Shown here one piece after another: positions 1 to 9,905 of a DNA stretch of 64,000 nt. Position 1 is the first letter of the stretch. Each line of letters opens with the position of its first letter. This stretch comes from an uncultured Bacilli bacterium (GTDB lineage: Bacteria > Bacillota_I > Bacilli_A > RF39 > UBA660). The stretch is taken from assembly GCA_934141145.1 (NCBI GenBank), contig CAKPCA010000004.1:1-64000 (forward strand), read 5' to 3'. The translations under genes and the position numbers were made by a program. Under the pieces are notes generated by a model that worked only from the letters and a program-made list of their open reading frames with translations, had not been told where the DNA came from and did not search any database.

Positions 1-74
1 TGTGCAATAATTTTTTATTGTTTACTTTTTTGATTTTTTTACAAAAAACTATTGACTATTCATAGTTGGTCTCC

Positions 75-1832
75 TTAAACTGCTCTTTTAAATAATTTAT
101 CTAATTCATATTTTGGATAATGTATTATTGTTGGTCTACCATGTGCACAGTTAAATGGATTCTCACACTTTTTTAACCTTTCAATTAAAGTCTTCATTTC
201 TTCCATAGAGATTGGATCACCTGCTTTAATAGATGCTTTACATGCCATCATTGCAGAAATACTATCATTAAATCTTTCTAAATCAAAATTCTTATTCATA
301 GTTATTATTTTTTCTAGGCAGTTTCTAATAAATACTTCTTCTAAACCTTCTTTAAACCAAGTAGGATGTGCTTTAACAATAAATGAATTCATACCAAATT
401 CTTCAATATCAATACCTAAACTTTTTATAAAATCCATATGTTCTTTTATTATTAAAAATTCTTCCTTAGGATATTCTAAATTTATTGGAAATAACATACT
501 TATTGTATCTTTAGTAGGATTTGCCATTGCTTTTTTATATTTTTCATAATTTATTCTTTCAGCCGCAGCATGTTGATCCATTAAATACATTCCTTTTTCA
601 CTATGACAAACAATATATACACCAAGTACTTGTCCAACAGGTTCCATAAATGGGAACTCTCTTTTTTGTTCTTCTTTTGTATCTGTTGGTTGATAATTAT
701 AATCATTTTCTTCTTCTTTTATAATATTGTCATTAGATGAAAAATCAAGTACATATTCTTTTACTTCTTTTTTTTCTTCCTCATTAACATTAATAGTTTC
801 TACTATATTATCAACTTTTACACTAGAATTATCTACTGTAGGCGCTAAAAAATGAGAATTTAATGCTTCTTTAATTTTCTCAAAAACTAAATTTTTTAAA
901 TCATCAAAATTACTAAATTTAATATCCATTTTTGATGGATGAACATTAACATCTGTTAATGATGGATCAACATCAATATTTAAAACTACTACTGGATATC
1001 TATTATCAAATTTATATTTATGATATGCATCATTTATTACTTTATTAAGTTCTGAATTTCTAACTACTCTTCCATTTACTATAGTTATTATATGATTTCT
1101 ATTAGACTTAGTAATTTCAGGAAGTGATACATAGCCATATACTTCATAATCATTTGTTTCGCCTTTAACTAAAAGCATTTTTTTAGAAGTTTTAACACCA
1201 TATATATCATTTATTGTTTTAAGTAAATTACCACTTCCACTAGTTTTAAGTACAACATTCCCGTCATTAATAAGTGTAAATCTAATATTTGTATGTGATA
1301 GTGCTTCTCTACTTACAACCTGCGTAACATTAGCAAGTTCTGTATATAAACTATTTAAATATTTAAGTCTAGCAGGTGTATTATAAAATAAATCTTTTAC
1401 TTCTATAATAGTCCCTCTTCTCATTTCACCATTTTCTTTTTTTACTAAATCTCCTGCTTCAAGTGTATAAATAACGCTATCTACTCCATCACAAGAAGAT
1501 ATAACAACGTTTGATACACTTGCGATTGATGGAAGAGCTTCACCTCTAAATCCTAATGTATTTATATTAAACAAATCATCTTCATCTTTAATCTTACTAG
1601 TTGCATGTGAACCAAAACAAAGAAGTGCATCATCTTTGTCCATTCCAATACCATTATCAGTTACTTTTATTGATTTTACACCTGATGATTTCAATTCTAT
1701 TTTAATCTCTGATGCTTTAGCATCAATACTATTTTCTACAAGTTCTTTAACAACTGAAGCACATTTTTCTACTACTTCACCAGCCGCAATTTTATTTGCG
1801 AGTGATTCACTCATTACTCTTATTTTTCCCAT
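75..1832 (-). CDS. mutL: DNA mismatch repair protein MutL (endonuclease-type)
   Basis: This 585-residue protein couples mismatch recognition by MutS to strand nicking and repair. The N-terminal GHKL ATPase motifs are visible: LVENSIDA near residue 30, DNGIGM near 58, and GFRGEAL near 95. After a low-complexity linker (about 345-395) the C-terminal domain carries the metal-binding endonuclease motif DQHAAAERINYE near 418, ACKASIKA, and the terminal CAHGRPT motif. This is therefore the nicking form found in bacteria without MutH. The start follows an AGGTG ribosome site. mutS is not in the window. Divergent from the next gene. Confidence 0.97.
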   Translation of the reverse strand: MGKIRVMSESLANKIAAGEVVEKCASVVKELVENSIDAKASEIKIELKSSGVKSIKVTDNGIGMDKDDALLCFGSHATSKIKDEDDLFNINTLGFRGEALPSIASVSNVVISSCDGVDSVIYTLEAGDLVKKENGEMRRGTIIEVKDLFYNTPARLKYLNSLYTELANVTQVVSREALSHTNIRFTLINDGNVVLKTSGSGNLLKTINDIYGVKTSKKMLLVKGETNDYEVYGYVSLPEITKSNRNHIITIVNGRVVRNSELNKVINDAYHKYKFDNRYPVVVLNIDVDPSLTDVNVHPSKMDIKFSNFDDLKNLVFEKIKEALNSHFLAPTVDNSSVKVDNIVETINVNEEEKKEVKEYVLDFSSNDNIIKEEENDYNYQPTDTKEEQKREFPFMEPVGQVLGVYIVCHSEKGMYLMDQHAAAERINYEKYKKAMANPTKDTISMLFPINLEYPKEEFLIIKEHMDFIKSLGIDIEEFGMNSFIVKAHPTWFKEGLEEVFIRNCLEKIITMNKNFDLERFNDSISAMMACKASIKAGDPISMEEMKTLIERLKKCENPFNCAHGRPTIIHYPKYELDKLFKRAV

Positions 1833-1905
1833 ATACTACACCTACTTACTACTTAATTATAACATATTATTTATCATTATTTAATATAATATTACAGGTG
1901 AAAAT

Positions 1906-2850
1906 ATGAAAATAAACTATAAGAATAAAATATGTAATGATCACTTATATTTAGGAAATAAAATAACTAATAATTATTTTGAAGGTTGGTATTTTAAACA
2001 CGTAAGTAAAAATAAAAAATATTCATTATCTTTTATAATAGGTATTTCTAAATCAAATAAAGAAGAAGTTTTTATTCAAGTAATAGAAAATATAACTAAT
2101 AAATCTTATTATATTAAATATGATATTAAAGATTTTGAATATAGTAATGATCCTTTTTACATAAAAATTAAAAATAATTATTTTTCTCTTAATAAAATAG
2201 TAATTGATATTAATGATAAAATTACTATAAAAGGAATAATAAATTATTCTAATTTAACTAAAATAAATAAAAATATATATTCACCTAATATTATGGGTCC
2301 ATTTGCGTACCTAACTAATATGGAATGTAATCACTCTGTTATTAGTTTAAGACATAAACTAAATGGACAAATAAATATTAATGATAATACAATTAATTTT
2401 GATAATGGAACTGGATATATAGAAAAAGATTATGGAAATAGTTTTCCTAAAAAATATATATGGCTTCAAGATAATACAAATAAAAATAGTAGTATATTTT
2501 TTTCTATGGCACATATTCCTGTATTAAAATTTGGATTTACTGGTATAATCAGCATTCTTGAAGTAAATAAAAAACAATATAGATTTGCTAGTTACTATTT
2601 AGCTAGAGTAAATTTAAAAAAAATAAATGATAATAAATATATAATTACAGTTAAACAAGGACTAAAAAAACTTATAATAAATCTTGATTATTATAAGTCT
2701 AATAAATTATCTTCTCCAGTTAATGGAAATATGAATGGAGTAATAAAAGAAAGTTTAAATAGCAAATGCACTATTTCATTATATAAACTAAATAAAAAAA
2801 TATTTGAAGATAACTTTACTTCATGCGCAGCAGAAGTATTTAATTACTAA
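1906..2850 (+). CDS. Tocopherol cyclase-like domain protein
   Basis: This 314-residue protein matches the tocopherol-cyclase-like family by its layout. An N-terminal GWYFKH motif lies near residue 27, and a central GYIEKDYGNSFPKKYIWLQ block near 171. In plants and cyanobacteria the family includes vitamin E cyclase, but the bacterial members in Firmicutes have no known substrate, so no reaction is assigned. No signal peptide or membrane segment is seen. The start follows AGGTG. The protein is extremely rich in Asn, Lys and Ile. It stands alone, divergent from mutL and convergent with the toxin-antitoxin pair. Confidence 0.75.
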   Translation: MKINYKNKICNDHLYLGNKITNNYFEGWYFKHVSKNKKYSLSFIIGISKSNKEEVFIQVIENITNKSYYIKYDIKDFEYSNDPFYIKIKNNYFSLNKIVIDINDKITIKGIINYSNLTKINKNIYSPNIMGPFAYLTNMECNHSVISLRHKLNGQININDNTINFDNGTGYIEKDYGNSFPKKYIWLQDNTNKNSSIFFSMAHIPVLKFGFTGIISILEVNKKQYRFASYYLARVNLKKINDNKYIITVKQGLKKLIINLDYYKSNKLSSPVNGNMNGVIKESLNSKCTISLYKLNKKIFEDNFTSCAAEVFNY

Positions 2851-2907
2851 AGAGGATAATAACTAACACTAAAAATATATAATGTGTAATCATATTAATT
2901 CTGCTAT

Positions 2908-2934
2908 TTTAAAGTGCAAATATTGCACTTTAAA
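2908..2934. terminator. 12-bp perfect hairpin between convergent genes
   Basis: TTTAAAGTGCAA and its exact reverse complement are separated by ATA. A third copy of one arm (TTGCACTTTAAA) follows a T-run at 2945-2956. The position between converging genes suggests a bidirectional terminator. The repeated arm could also be a protein site. Confidence 0.5.
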
Positions 2935-2971
2935 CATTCTTTTTTTGCACTTTAAAAATTTAACAATTTTA

Positions 2972-3991
2972 TTAATTTAAATTAATCTTTTCAATATTAT
3001 CATTATATTCCTTACTATTATAAGATATATATTTTTCATATGCTAATCTTGAATACATAAATGAAAAAGGTATATTATTTTTTTTACATATTTCATCTTT
3101 TTTATCTAGATTATTTATAATTTCATTCCATATTTCCTTATCAATCATTTTATTAAGTGCAAATTCATCTGCTTCTTTCTCCATATCATCTTCTATAATA
3201 ATTTTACTAATTAATTTATTATAGTTTGTTTTAATATGGCATAACTCATGATATAAAGTAAAATATAAAGATGATTTTTCTTTAAAATATGTTGTTAAAT
3301 ATATAACTGGATTATTACCTTTAACCATAGAACATCCTCTTACTTTTGTACCTGTCAATGCATCAGCAATACATAAAATAATTCCATATGAATTAAGTAA
3401 ATTAATTAATCTATCTTTATTAAAAAGTTTTAAACTTTCTTTTTTTAAATCAAAAAATAAATCATCCAACCTTTTTGAAGAATATTCACATATACTTGTA
3501 TTTTCAATTAAATTATCACAATATCTAATCCATAAATATATTTTTCTTATATCCGCGTCATTTCTTTTTTTAAATAAAATCTTTTTATTCACATAATTTT
3601 TATAAACATCAAAATTTTTTACTTTCATAAAATTTAGTAAATCAATACTATTTTGAACTACAGAAGATTTATCTTTTAAAACAAGCCATTTTCTTTTATT
3701 CATTTCATTTATATAAAATGAATTTAAAAATTCTTTTATTTCTTTTTCAGAAGAAAATTTACTATATAAATAATTATGAACATCTTTTTTAAATTCAACC
3801 AAAAAAATAAGATTTATATCTATATCTGTAAGTAAACTTATCGCAATCATTAAATCTTCTGATAATTTAGTATTACCATTAATTATTTCATTCATATGTT
3901 TTTTAGATATACCTAATCGGTCTGCAAAATCTGTTTGAGTTATCTTATGATATTCTAAATAATCATTTAATATTGATCCAAATCCTTTCAT
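2972..3991 (-). CDS. Antitoxin: XRE HTH fused to an ImmA/IrrE-type metallopeptidase
   Basis: This 339-residue protein begins with a helix-turn-helix of the XRE/HigA type (ITQTDFADRLGISKKHMNEI, about residues 18-37). It later carries a zinc-peptidase motif, TLYHELCHI, of the ImmA/IrrE family near residue 245. It probably represses its own operon and may degrade or control the toxin. The start is placed at the Met after a GGGAGGG ribosome site that lies inside the end of the toxin gene. The toxin stop TAA sits one base before this ATG, so translation is likely coupled. A longer reading from 4006 lacks such a site. Confidence 0.85.
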   Translation of the reverse strand: MKGFGSILNDYLEYHKITQTDFADRLGISKKHMNEIINGNTKLSEDLMIAISLLTDIDINLIFLVEFKKDVHNYLYSKFSSEKEIKEFLNSFYINEMNKRKWLVLKDKSSVVQNSIDLLNFMKVKNFDVYKNYVNKKILFKKRNDADIRKIYLWIRYCDNLIENTSICEYSSKRLDDLFFDLKKESLKLFNKDRLINLLNSYGIILCIADALTGTKVRGCSMVKGNNPVIYLTTYFKEKSSLYFTLYHELCHIKTNYNKLISKIIIEDDMEKEADEFALNKMIDKEIWNEIINNLDKKDEICKKNNIPFSFMYSRLAYEKYISYNSKEYNDNIEKINLN

Positions 3992-3992
3992 A

Positions 3993-4319
3993 TTATCCCT
4001 CCCCATAATGAGTATTATCTATATCACAAAAAATAATTTCTTCAATTTCAATTAAGTCATATGGATAATTACTGTTAGGTTTCATTAATAACCTCATTTT
4101 ATCATTTAACCTAGCTGTATAATATTCTTTTAAATCACCACTTTTTTTACTTATACCATAAATATTCCTAAGTGAATCATTCATTACTTCTTGAAAATTA
4201 TTTTTGCTAAGAAGGAAGTTTATTATATTTTCTATTCTCTCACTTTCTTTAGTCAAGTGTTTATTAACGATATTTTTTTTATAACTTCTATTATATTTAG
4301 TTGTTTTTGTTATAATCAT
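3993..4319 (-). CDS. RelE/HigB-like toxin
   Basis: This is a 108-residue basic protein with the compact RelE/ParE/HigB layout. It has a helical N-terminus, then LRNIYGISKKSGDLKEYYTARLNDKMRLLMKP, and a final strand LIEIEEIIFCDIDNTHYGEG. The usual role is ribosome-dependent mRNA cleavage, which is inferred here. It precedes the antitoxin, as in higBA. The ribosome site is GGAAGTGG. A perfect inverted repeat overlapping the promoter lies just upstream. The exact RelE subfamily is not certain. Confidence 0.75.
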   Translation of the reverse strand: MIITKTTKYNRSYKKNIVNKHLTKESERIENIINFLLSKNNFQEVMNDSLRNIYGISKKSGDLKEYYTARLNDKMRLLMKPNSNYPYDLIEIEEIIFCDIDNTHYGEG

Positions 4320-4339
4320 GAGCTGCCACTTCCTTTAAA

Positions 4340-4368
4340 TATATTATAACCTATCAGGTTATAATATA
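4340..4368 (-). promoter_or_regulatory. Operator/promoter of the toxin-antitoxin operon
   Basis: A perfect 13-bp inverted repeat with a 3-base centre (core arms TATTATAACCT and AGGTTATAATA) lies about 20 bases before the toxin start. The arm contains a TATAAT -10 box read on the minus strand, so a dimeric antitoxin bound here would block RNA polymerase. Confidence 0.7.
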
Positions 4369-4402
4369 CAATATAATTTTTAAAAAAAGATAATTATTAT
4401 AA

Positions 4403-4837
4403 TTACCTTTTTATAATTTTAATAAGTAACATACTAATTAAACTACCTACGCTATCAATTAATACATCTAATACTTGTGCAGTTCTACCATATACAAATA
4501 ATTGATGTGTTTCATCTAACAATGCATATATTATGCATATAAATATTGATAAAAGTAATTTATGTTTTATTTTAGTGCAAGAAAATATACCATACACAAA
4601 CACTCCAAGTAAGAAATAAATACTAAAATGAGCAAGTTTCCTAATTGGATAATTTAATTTAGTAATAACTTTTTCTTCATCTACTTCTTTATTAGTAACT
4701 TTTTCATATACTCTTACTGAATACCTAATTAAGTTTTTACTAGTACTATTAGATTCCATAGTATTCTTACTTGAAAAACAAAATATAGTTATCATACATA
4801 ATAACGCTAATAAAATATATATTATTATTTTTTTCAT
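4403..4837 (-). CDS. VanZ-like family membrane protein
   Basis: This is a 144-residue integral membrane protein. An N-terminal membrane segment is followed by CFSSKNTMESNSTS, the conserved KLAHFSIYFLLG helix, a third segment, and the family signature DETHQLFVYGRTAQVLDVLIDSVG. VanZ of the teicoplanin resistance cluster is the name-giver, and most relatives have unknown envelope roles. The start is the ATG after AGGTGATAAAA; the GTG three codons earlier is part of the ribosome site. A decayed second copy lies at 9596-9708. Confidence 0.85.
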   Translation of the reverse strand: MKKIIIYILLALLCMITIFCFSSKNTMESNSTSKNLIRYSVRVYEKVTNKEVDEEKVITKLNYPIRKLAHFSIYFLLGVFVYGIFSCTKIKHKLLLSIFICIIYALLDETHQLFVYGRTAQVLDVLIDSVGSLISMLLIKIIKR

Positions 4838-4913
4838 TTTTATCACCTAACTTGCATAGACAATATATCACAATTATATATTAAGGTCAAACAATTTCTT
4901 AAGTTAATTAATA

Positions 4914-4946
4914 AAAGAATCAAGTTATTTTTTAGCTTGATTCTTT
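4914..4946 (-). terminator. Terminator after the surface-protein operon
   Basis: An 11-bp stem (AAAGAATCAAG with CTTGATTCTTT) has an 11-base loop. It lies about 50 bases past the end of the gene at 4998-6389, and T-rich sequence follows on the minus strand. Confidence 0.6.
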
Positions 4947-4997
4947 ACCTTATTATTTTTTGTTTTTATAACTTTTTTGTTATTTTTCTTTTTAACA

Positions 4998-6389
4998 TCA
5001 TTTGTTACTATATTTTGTTTTCTTATTTTTTTTATAAAATAAGAAATAATATATTAATACAAATATTATTAATAACTCAACTATAGATATAATAATAAAG
5101 TAATTAAATGATTTTTTAATACTACTACAAAATTCATTAATTGATTTATTATCTAATTTTGATCTTGATAATATTAAATCTTCTGCTTTATTTATATTAA
5201 ATTCAATCATATTATCTTTTACAACTATATCATTTTTAATTAATATAAAACTATTACTTTCTTTATCATATTTATAAATATTAACTTTATCATTATTGTT
5301 AAATTTTCCTGAAACATTTAATTTTATTATAGAATCACTAATATCTCCATTATATCCAAATATAACTTTATACATCTCAGAATAATTATTTTTTTTACGT
5401 AAGCTTTCTAAATCTTTATCAGAAAATGATATATTAGAATCAAATTCCTTTTTAAAATTCATATTATCACTTTTAAAGTTCCAAGAATAAACAATCTTAT
5501 CATTATCATACTTATTAATAATAATATTCTTTTTACTTGAATTTATCTTATCAATTATATCTTTTGATATTTTCAAATTATCTATTATTTTTATCTTAAC
5601 AGTATCTTTAGTTGTACCATCAATTACTTCATTTATTTTATCTATTGTTGTTTCAACTACCTCATCTTTTCTTTTTACATTAATTTTATATGTTTTTTTA
5701 GTACCATCTTCACTTGTAACAATAACATTTATAGTATTATCCCCTACTTTTAAATCTTTATTGCCTTCAATATTTACTTTTGATGTAGACATATTTACTT
5801 TAGCATCTATATCAAGTGAATTAATATAATTTTCTATTTCAATATTATATTCTTCTTTATTTTTATCAAATCCAATATCATAATTTTTAACATTTAAACT
5901 ACTTAAAGTTGCATCATTTTTTATAGGTTCATTTTTTTTAGTATTAGATGAATTATTATATTTACTTGAATTCGATGGTTTACTTTGATTACTATTTTGT
6001 GAATTATTATTTGAAACGTTATTTGAACTAGTATTAGAATAAACATTTACACTTACACTTCTTGTTCCAGATAATGCTTCTTCATCATATGTTGCTGCGT
6101 CAGTTATTTTAACAATAATAGTAGCATTTCCATCATTTACACCAGTAACAGTTACTGTTACTGAATTATTATCAAGCCATGATGAACTAGTGCTTACTTT
6201 AGCAACTGATGAATTGCTTGAATAAATATCAACTCTTCCTGCCGCATTATTTGCGCTTACTACAAATGAAGAAGAACTTCCTTTTGCAATAGATAAACTT
6301 CCTCTATTAACACTAATACTTCCACTAGCAAATACATTTATAGGAAAAAAGCATAATAACATAATTAAAATTACTAAAAACTTTTTCAT
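4998..6389 (-). CDS. Membrane-anchored Ig-like surface protein
   Basis: This 463-residue exported protein has a signal peptide (about 1-21), then an Ig-like Big2-type domain (about 22-117). A Ser/Asn-rich linker follows, then a cadherin-like beta-sandwich (about 150-240, ending in TYKINVKRK). A charged beta-rich region leads to a C-terminal membrane helix (about 430-453) followed by a Lys-rich tail, giving an outside orientation with a membrane anchor. Its ATG overlaps the stop of the upstream M6 protease by one base, with GGAGGT inside that gene, so the two are translationally coupled. Its partner has a dockerin, but no cohesin fold is evident here. Confidence 0.75.
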   Translation of the reverse strand: MKKFLVILIMLLCFFPINVFASGSISVNRGSLSIAKGSSSSFVVSANNAAGRVDIYSSNSSVAKVSTSSSWLDNNSVTVTVTGVNDGNATIIVKITDAATYDEEALSGTRSVSVNVYSNTSSNNVSNNNSQNSNQSKPSNSSKYNNSSNTKKNEPIKNDATLSSLNVKNYDIGFDKNKEEYNIEIENYINSLDIDAKVNMSTSKVNIEGNKDLKVGDNTINVIVTSEDGTKKTYKINVKRKDEVVETTIDKINEVIDGTTKDTVKIKIIDNLKISKDIIDKINSSKKNIIINKYDNDKIVYSWNFKSDNMNFKKEFDSNISFSDKDLESLRKKNNYSEMYKVIFGYNGDISDSIIKLNVSGKFNNNDKVNIYKYDKESNSFILIKNDIVVKDNMIEFNINKAEDLILSRSKLDNKSINEFCSSIKKSFNYFIIISIVELLIIFVLIYYFLFYKKNKKTKYSNK

Positions 6390-9300
6390 TATTTACCTCC
6401 ATTCATAATATAATTTTTTATTCTTACATAATCTAATGCACTTATCTTTCCATCATTATTATAATCAGCTGATAATATAAATACATCTCCAGTGATTTTT
6501 TTAGTATTCATAATATGATTTTTTATTTTTACATAATCTAATGCATTAATATTACCATCACCATTAACATCACCTAAAACAGATGTATTATATATTTGAA
6601 CATTACCTTCATCATCTGTATATGTTATAGTCATATTTGTTCTAATTAAATCATTATCTTTTAAGATATTGTTGTTACTCTTTATTATAGGATTATAATT
6701 TAAATTATTTTTAAATGTATTTATATTAATATTATTATTTAATTTATATATTATTTTTTTAGAACTATCATATGTATATTTATAAGTTATTGGTCTATTT
6801 TCTTTTTCCTTTACAGTAATATTATAAGTAGCCGTTTTATTCATTACTTTAGCAGTTATAACAGCATTACCTATTCCTTTAGCAGTTACAACTCCGTTAT
6901 TAATAGTTGCAACATTATTATTACTACTTGTCCATGTTACATTTTTATTATCAGTTGTATTACTTGGATTATAAGACACTACTAGATTTTCTGTTTCACC
7001 TATATATTTTGTACCACTAGTTTTATTTAAGTTAATGCTTTTAAGTGGGTTTAATATTACTTTTTCAATTACTTCATAATTAAATGTATTACTAATTCCT
7101 TCATATGTTATAGTAGCACTATAACTACCCACTTTATTTGTATTAAAATTAGTTATAGTATATTCATTATTACTAAGTTCTTTTCTATTTTTAGTATAAT
7201 TAGCAATTACTTTTAAACCAGTTAAATCTACATTATCACCAACTGTATAAGTTGTTTTATTTGGTGATGTAATACTTAAAGATAATAAACTATTATTTGA
7301 TTCTTTATACTTTATATGAGTTATATCGTCTTTTATATATGAAATATATAATCTATTACCTATAGAAAATACACCACTATAATCTGCATTTACACCACTT
7401 GCAATATTATTTCCTTCCATTGTAACTTTATCGGATAATGAATAAACCATTAATACATTATCATTACTATATATATCAGTTGGATCTTTAATTGTTCTTA
7501 AATAAAGATTACCTTGTGATTTAAATAATTGTGGTAAATTATATGGAATTGTTTCAGTTTTCTTTTTAAAATTAGTTCCATCAAATTCATATAATTCAAT
7601 ATCACCAGTATTTTTACCAGCAATAATTATTTTATTATTTAAATCTTTCGCATCATATGAATTAACTAATATATCATTATTAATTTCTTTAAGAATATTA
7701 TTACCATATTCATATATTTTTATCTTTTTAGTACTTGATTCTCTTACCATTAAATATATTTTAGTATTAATTGATAAAACTTTTGGATCACCAACAAATG
7801 AACCACTATAATAATTAGTTACTTTAGTTATATTATCATCTTTATATTTTAATAATTCAGCATTATTATTGTCATACATATTAGCAATATATAATTCATT
7901 ATTTATTACTTCAGTACTCATATAACCAGTTGAATAATTATATTCTGCTCTTTTTTTCCATACATTATTTTCTAAAGAATAAACACCTATTTTATTCCAA
8001 CAACCATATATTAAATATAATTTATTATTAATTATTTTAAATTCCATTGTACTTGGAGATACATCACCAATAACAATATTAGTACCATTTGATATAGTAC
8101 TCCAATTACCATTATCATAAACAGTAGTATATAATTTATTATTTGTTATTGAACCCACATATATTTTATTATTCATTTCTATAGATGTTTGAACTTTATA
8201 ACCACTATTTTTATTAATATCATCATATTTTAATTCATTCCAAACATCTAAATCATCTTTATTTGGAATACTTACATTTAATGTAATACTGTTTGAACTT
8301 GATGAACCTATTTCACTAAGTACTATACCTGAATTAGTTCCATCACTATATAATAATGCTTTATCTTTACTATTTAAATCACTATTACCTACAGTTGTTC
8401 TACCAAGTTCTTTAGAAAAAACTGTATTATAAACTGCTGAAGATGGAGTACTATTTAAAGCAAAAGAATTATCTCTATATACATATACACCATATGAACC
8501 AAATTTATTACTTAAACCAGTTATTGTTGTATTAATTCTATATACAATAACACCACTATTACTTATACTTCTGTCTATCTTATCAAATAAAGTTGGTTTC
8601 TTTCTATATTCTACAACAAAAAATTCATAATCATTTAATGGTGATTTAATTATATATGCTTGATTACCATCTTTATTATCTTGAGTATTTAATGTAATAG
8701 TTCCAGATTTAGTAATTTCATCAATACTAAGCCAATTTGTAAAATAACTTCTTAAATAAGCAAGTGAATATGGAGGTGGTGAAATAACATTACCCATAAT
8801 ATCCCAAGTAAATACTGGATAATCATTATTACTATTATATAAATCAGGATAACCTAAAGAATGCATAAATTCATGAATAATAACAGAACTCTTAGTATTT
8901 CTAATTGAATATGTATTAAGCATATTATAAGTACCTAAAGACTTATTAGATAATGTTATATCATTACCACCAGGATAATCACTCTTATGAGATACAAGAG
9001 ATGAATTAGAACCAGCATTATCAGCTTTATTCCTTAAAATAATAGTTAAATTATCAACAATACCATCATTATCATAATCAATTGTTCCACTAACATTTGG
9101 ATATTTTTTTAAAACATCACTAATAATAATTGAATCATAATTAGAATTATTCGCATCATCTTCTGTAATACTAAGTTCAATTGGAATAAAAGTACTATCA
9201 TTTATTTGAGGAAATAAATTATATAAATGAAAATTATTATAAGATATATTCTCTAAATAATTCTTAACACTAGTTTCACTAGAACCATTATAATACTCCA

Positions 9301-9472
9301 TTATAGTTTTATAATTATCTTCCATATATTTTTTACCCTCTAAATCACCATTAAAATATGTAAAAAATACTACGTTAGCATAATTTCTTTCATTATTAAC
9401 ACTTTTAGCATATATATTACTAGGAAATAATAATATAATTATCATAATTAATATACATAAAAACTTCTTCAT
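6389..9472 (-). CDS. Secreted M6 family metalloprotease with Ig-like domains and a dockerin
   Basis: This 1027-residue protein has a signal peptide (1-22) and an M6 peptidase domain with the zinc motif HEFMHSLGYPDLYN near residue 200 and a Met-turn WDIMG near 225. A long beta-propeller-like stretch of short repeats follows (about 415-740), then two Ig-like domains (about 750-820 and 825-905). The C-terminus is a type I dockerin with two calcium loops, DVNGDGNINALDYVKIKN and DYNNDGKISALDYVRIKN. M6 peptidases of the immune-inhibitor-A group cut host or community proteins. The dockerin predicts docking onto a cohesin-bearing scaffold outside this window. A TATAAT box and an AGGTG ribosome site precede it. 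Confidence 0.9.
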   Translation of the reverse strand: MKKFLCILIMIIILLFPSNIYAKSVNNERNYANVVFFTYFNGDLEGKKYMEDNYKTIMEYYNGSSETSVKNYLENISYNNFHLYNLFPQINDSTFIPIELSITEDDANNSNYDSIIISDVLKKYPNVSGTIDYDNDGIVDNLTIILRNKADNAGSNSSLVSHKSDYPGGNDITLSNKSLGTYNMLNTYSIRNTKSSVIIHEFMHSLGYPDLYNSNNDYPVFTWDIMGNVISPPPYSLAYLRSYFTNWLSIDEITKSGTITLNTQDNKDGNQAYIIKSPLNDYEFFVVEYRKKPTLFDKIDRSISNSGVIVYRINTTITGLSNKFGSYGVYVYRDNSFALNSTPSSAVYNTVFSKELGRTTVGNSDLNSKDKALLYSDGTNSGIVLSEIGSSSSNSITLNVSIPNKDDLDVWNELKYDDINKNSGYKVQTSIEMNNKIYVGSITNNKLYTTVYDNGNWSTISNGTNIVIGDVSPSTMEFKIINNKLYLIYGCWNKIGVYSLENNVWKKRAEYNYSTGYMSTEVINNELYIANMYDNNNAELLKYKDDNITKVTNYYSGSFVGDPKVLSINTKIYLMVRESSTKKIKIYEYGNNILKEINNDILVNSYDAKDLNNKIIIAGKNTGDIELYEFDGTNFKKKTETIPYNLPQLFKSQGNLYLRTIKDPTDIYSNDNVLMVYSLSDKVTMEGNNIASGVNADYSGVFSIGNRLYISYIKDDITHIKYKESNNSLLSLSITSPNKTTYTVGDNVDLTGLKVIANYTKNRKELSNNEYTITNFNTNKVGSYSATITYEGISNTFNYEVIEKVILNPLKSINLNKTSGTKYIGETENLVVSYNPSNTTDNKNVTWTSSNNNVATINNGVVTAKGIGNAVITAKVMNKTATYNITVKEKENRPITYKYTYDSSKKIIYKLNNNININTFKNNLNYNPIIKSNNNILKDNDLIRTNMTITYTDDEGNVQIYNTSVLGDVNGDGNINALDYVKIKNHIMNTKKITGDVFILSADYNNDGKISALDYVRIKNYIMNGGK

Positions 9473-9595
9473 AAAACACCTACTACATCTTTTAATAATT
9501 ATAACAAATATATTTTAAATTTTTAATAGTTAATATAAAAAAATCAAGTTATTTTTACTTAATTTTTGATTAAATGTAAGTATTTGGAAATATTT

Positions 9596-9708
9596 TAAAA
9601 TAAATATACTAAAATAAGCAGATTTTCTAACTGAATAAAATGAATATCTAATTAAATTTTTTTAATACTATTACATTTAATAATATTTTTTACATTTTAA
9701 TCACTTAT
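9596..9708 (-). pseudogene. Decayed partial copy of the VanZ-like gene
   Basis: Read against 4612-4855, this stretch aligns in three blocks. The sequence around TACTAAAATAAGCA matches the KLAHF-coding segment, TGAATATCTAATTAA matches the ILIRYS-coding segment, and the end matches the start-codon region. Two internal deletions of tens of bases and many substitutions separate the copies. No open frame remains. The alignment was made by eye. Confidence 0.55.
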
Positions 9709-9713
9709 AATAA

Positions 9714-9905
9714 CTAAATTACTTCATTTTTGTGATATTTAATAATTATATCATCTGTTATTTCTTTATTATAAAGTTCTCCTTCACCTGATTTTGACCA
9801 TGGACTAGATTTACTATGAACTAATCTTACTAATTCAGATGTAAATAAATTACCATATTTATCTAACGTCTTATCAATACTAATCACTTTTTCATACCAT
9901 CTTTA
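9714..9905 (-). pseudogene. Remnant of a Panacea/SocA-like (DUF4065) gene, C-terminal part
   Basis: An open minus-strand frame with no start encodes about 60 residues, beginning RWYEKVISIDKTLDKYG and ending in KYHKNEVI. The LVRLVHSKSSPWSKS segment and the final ITDDIIIKYH helix match the C-terminal signature of Panacea-domain proteins, many of which are antitoxins. The upstream part is missing where the transposase remnant begins, so the gene was probably cut by insertion. Confidence 0.5.

Noticed and set aside
2908..2956. Operator of the toxin-antitoxin operon
   Set aside because: The repeat lies downstream of both genes; a much better operator overlaps the promoter at 4340-4368.
9537..9571. 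Second terminator copy matching 4914-4946 as part of one duplicated block with VanZ
   Set aside because: The order relative to the VanZ sequence differs between the two places, so only the VanZ part is called as a duplicate.
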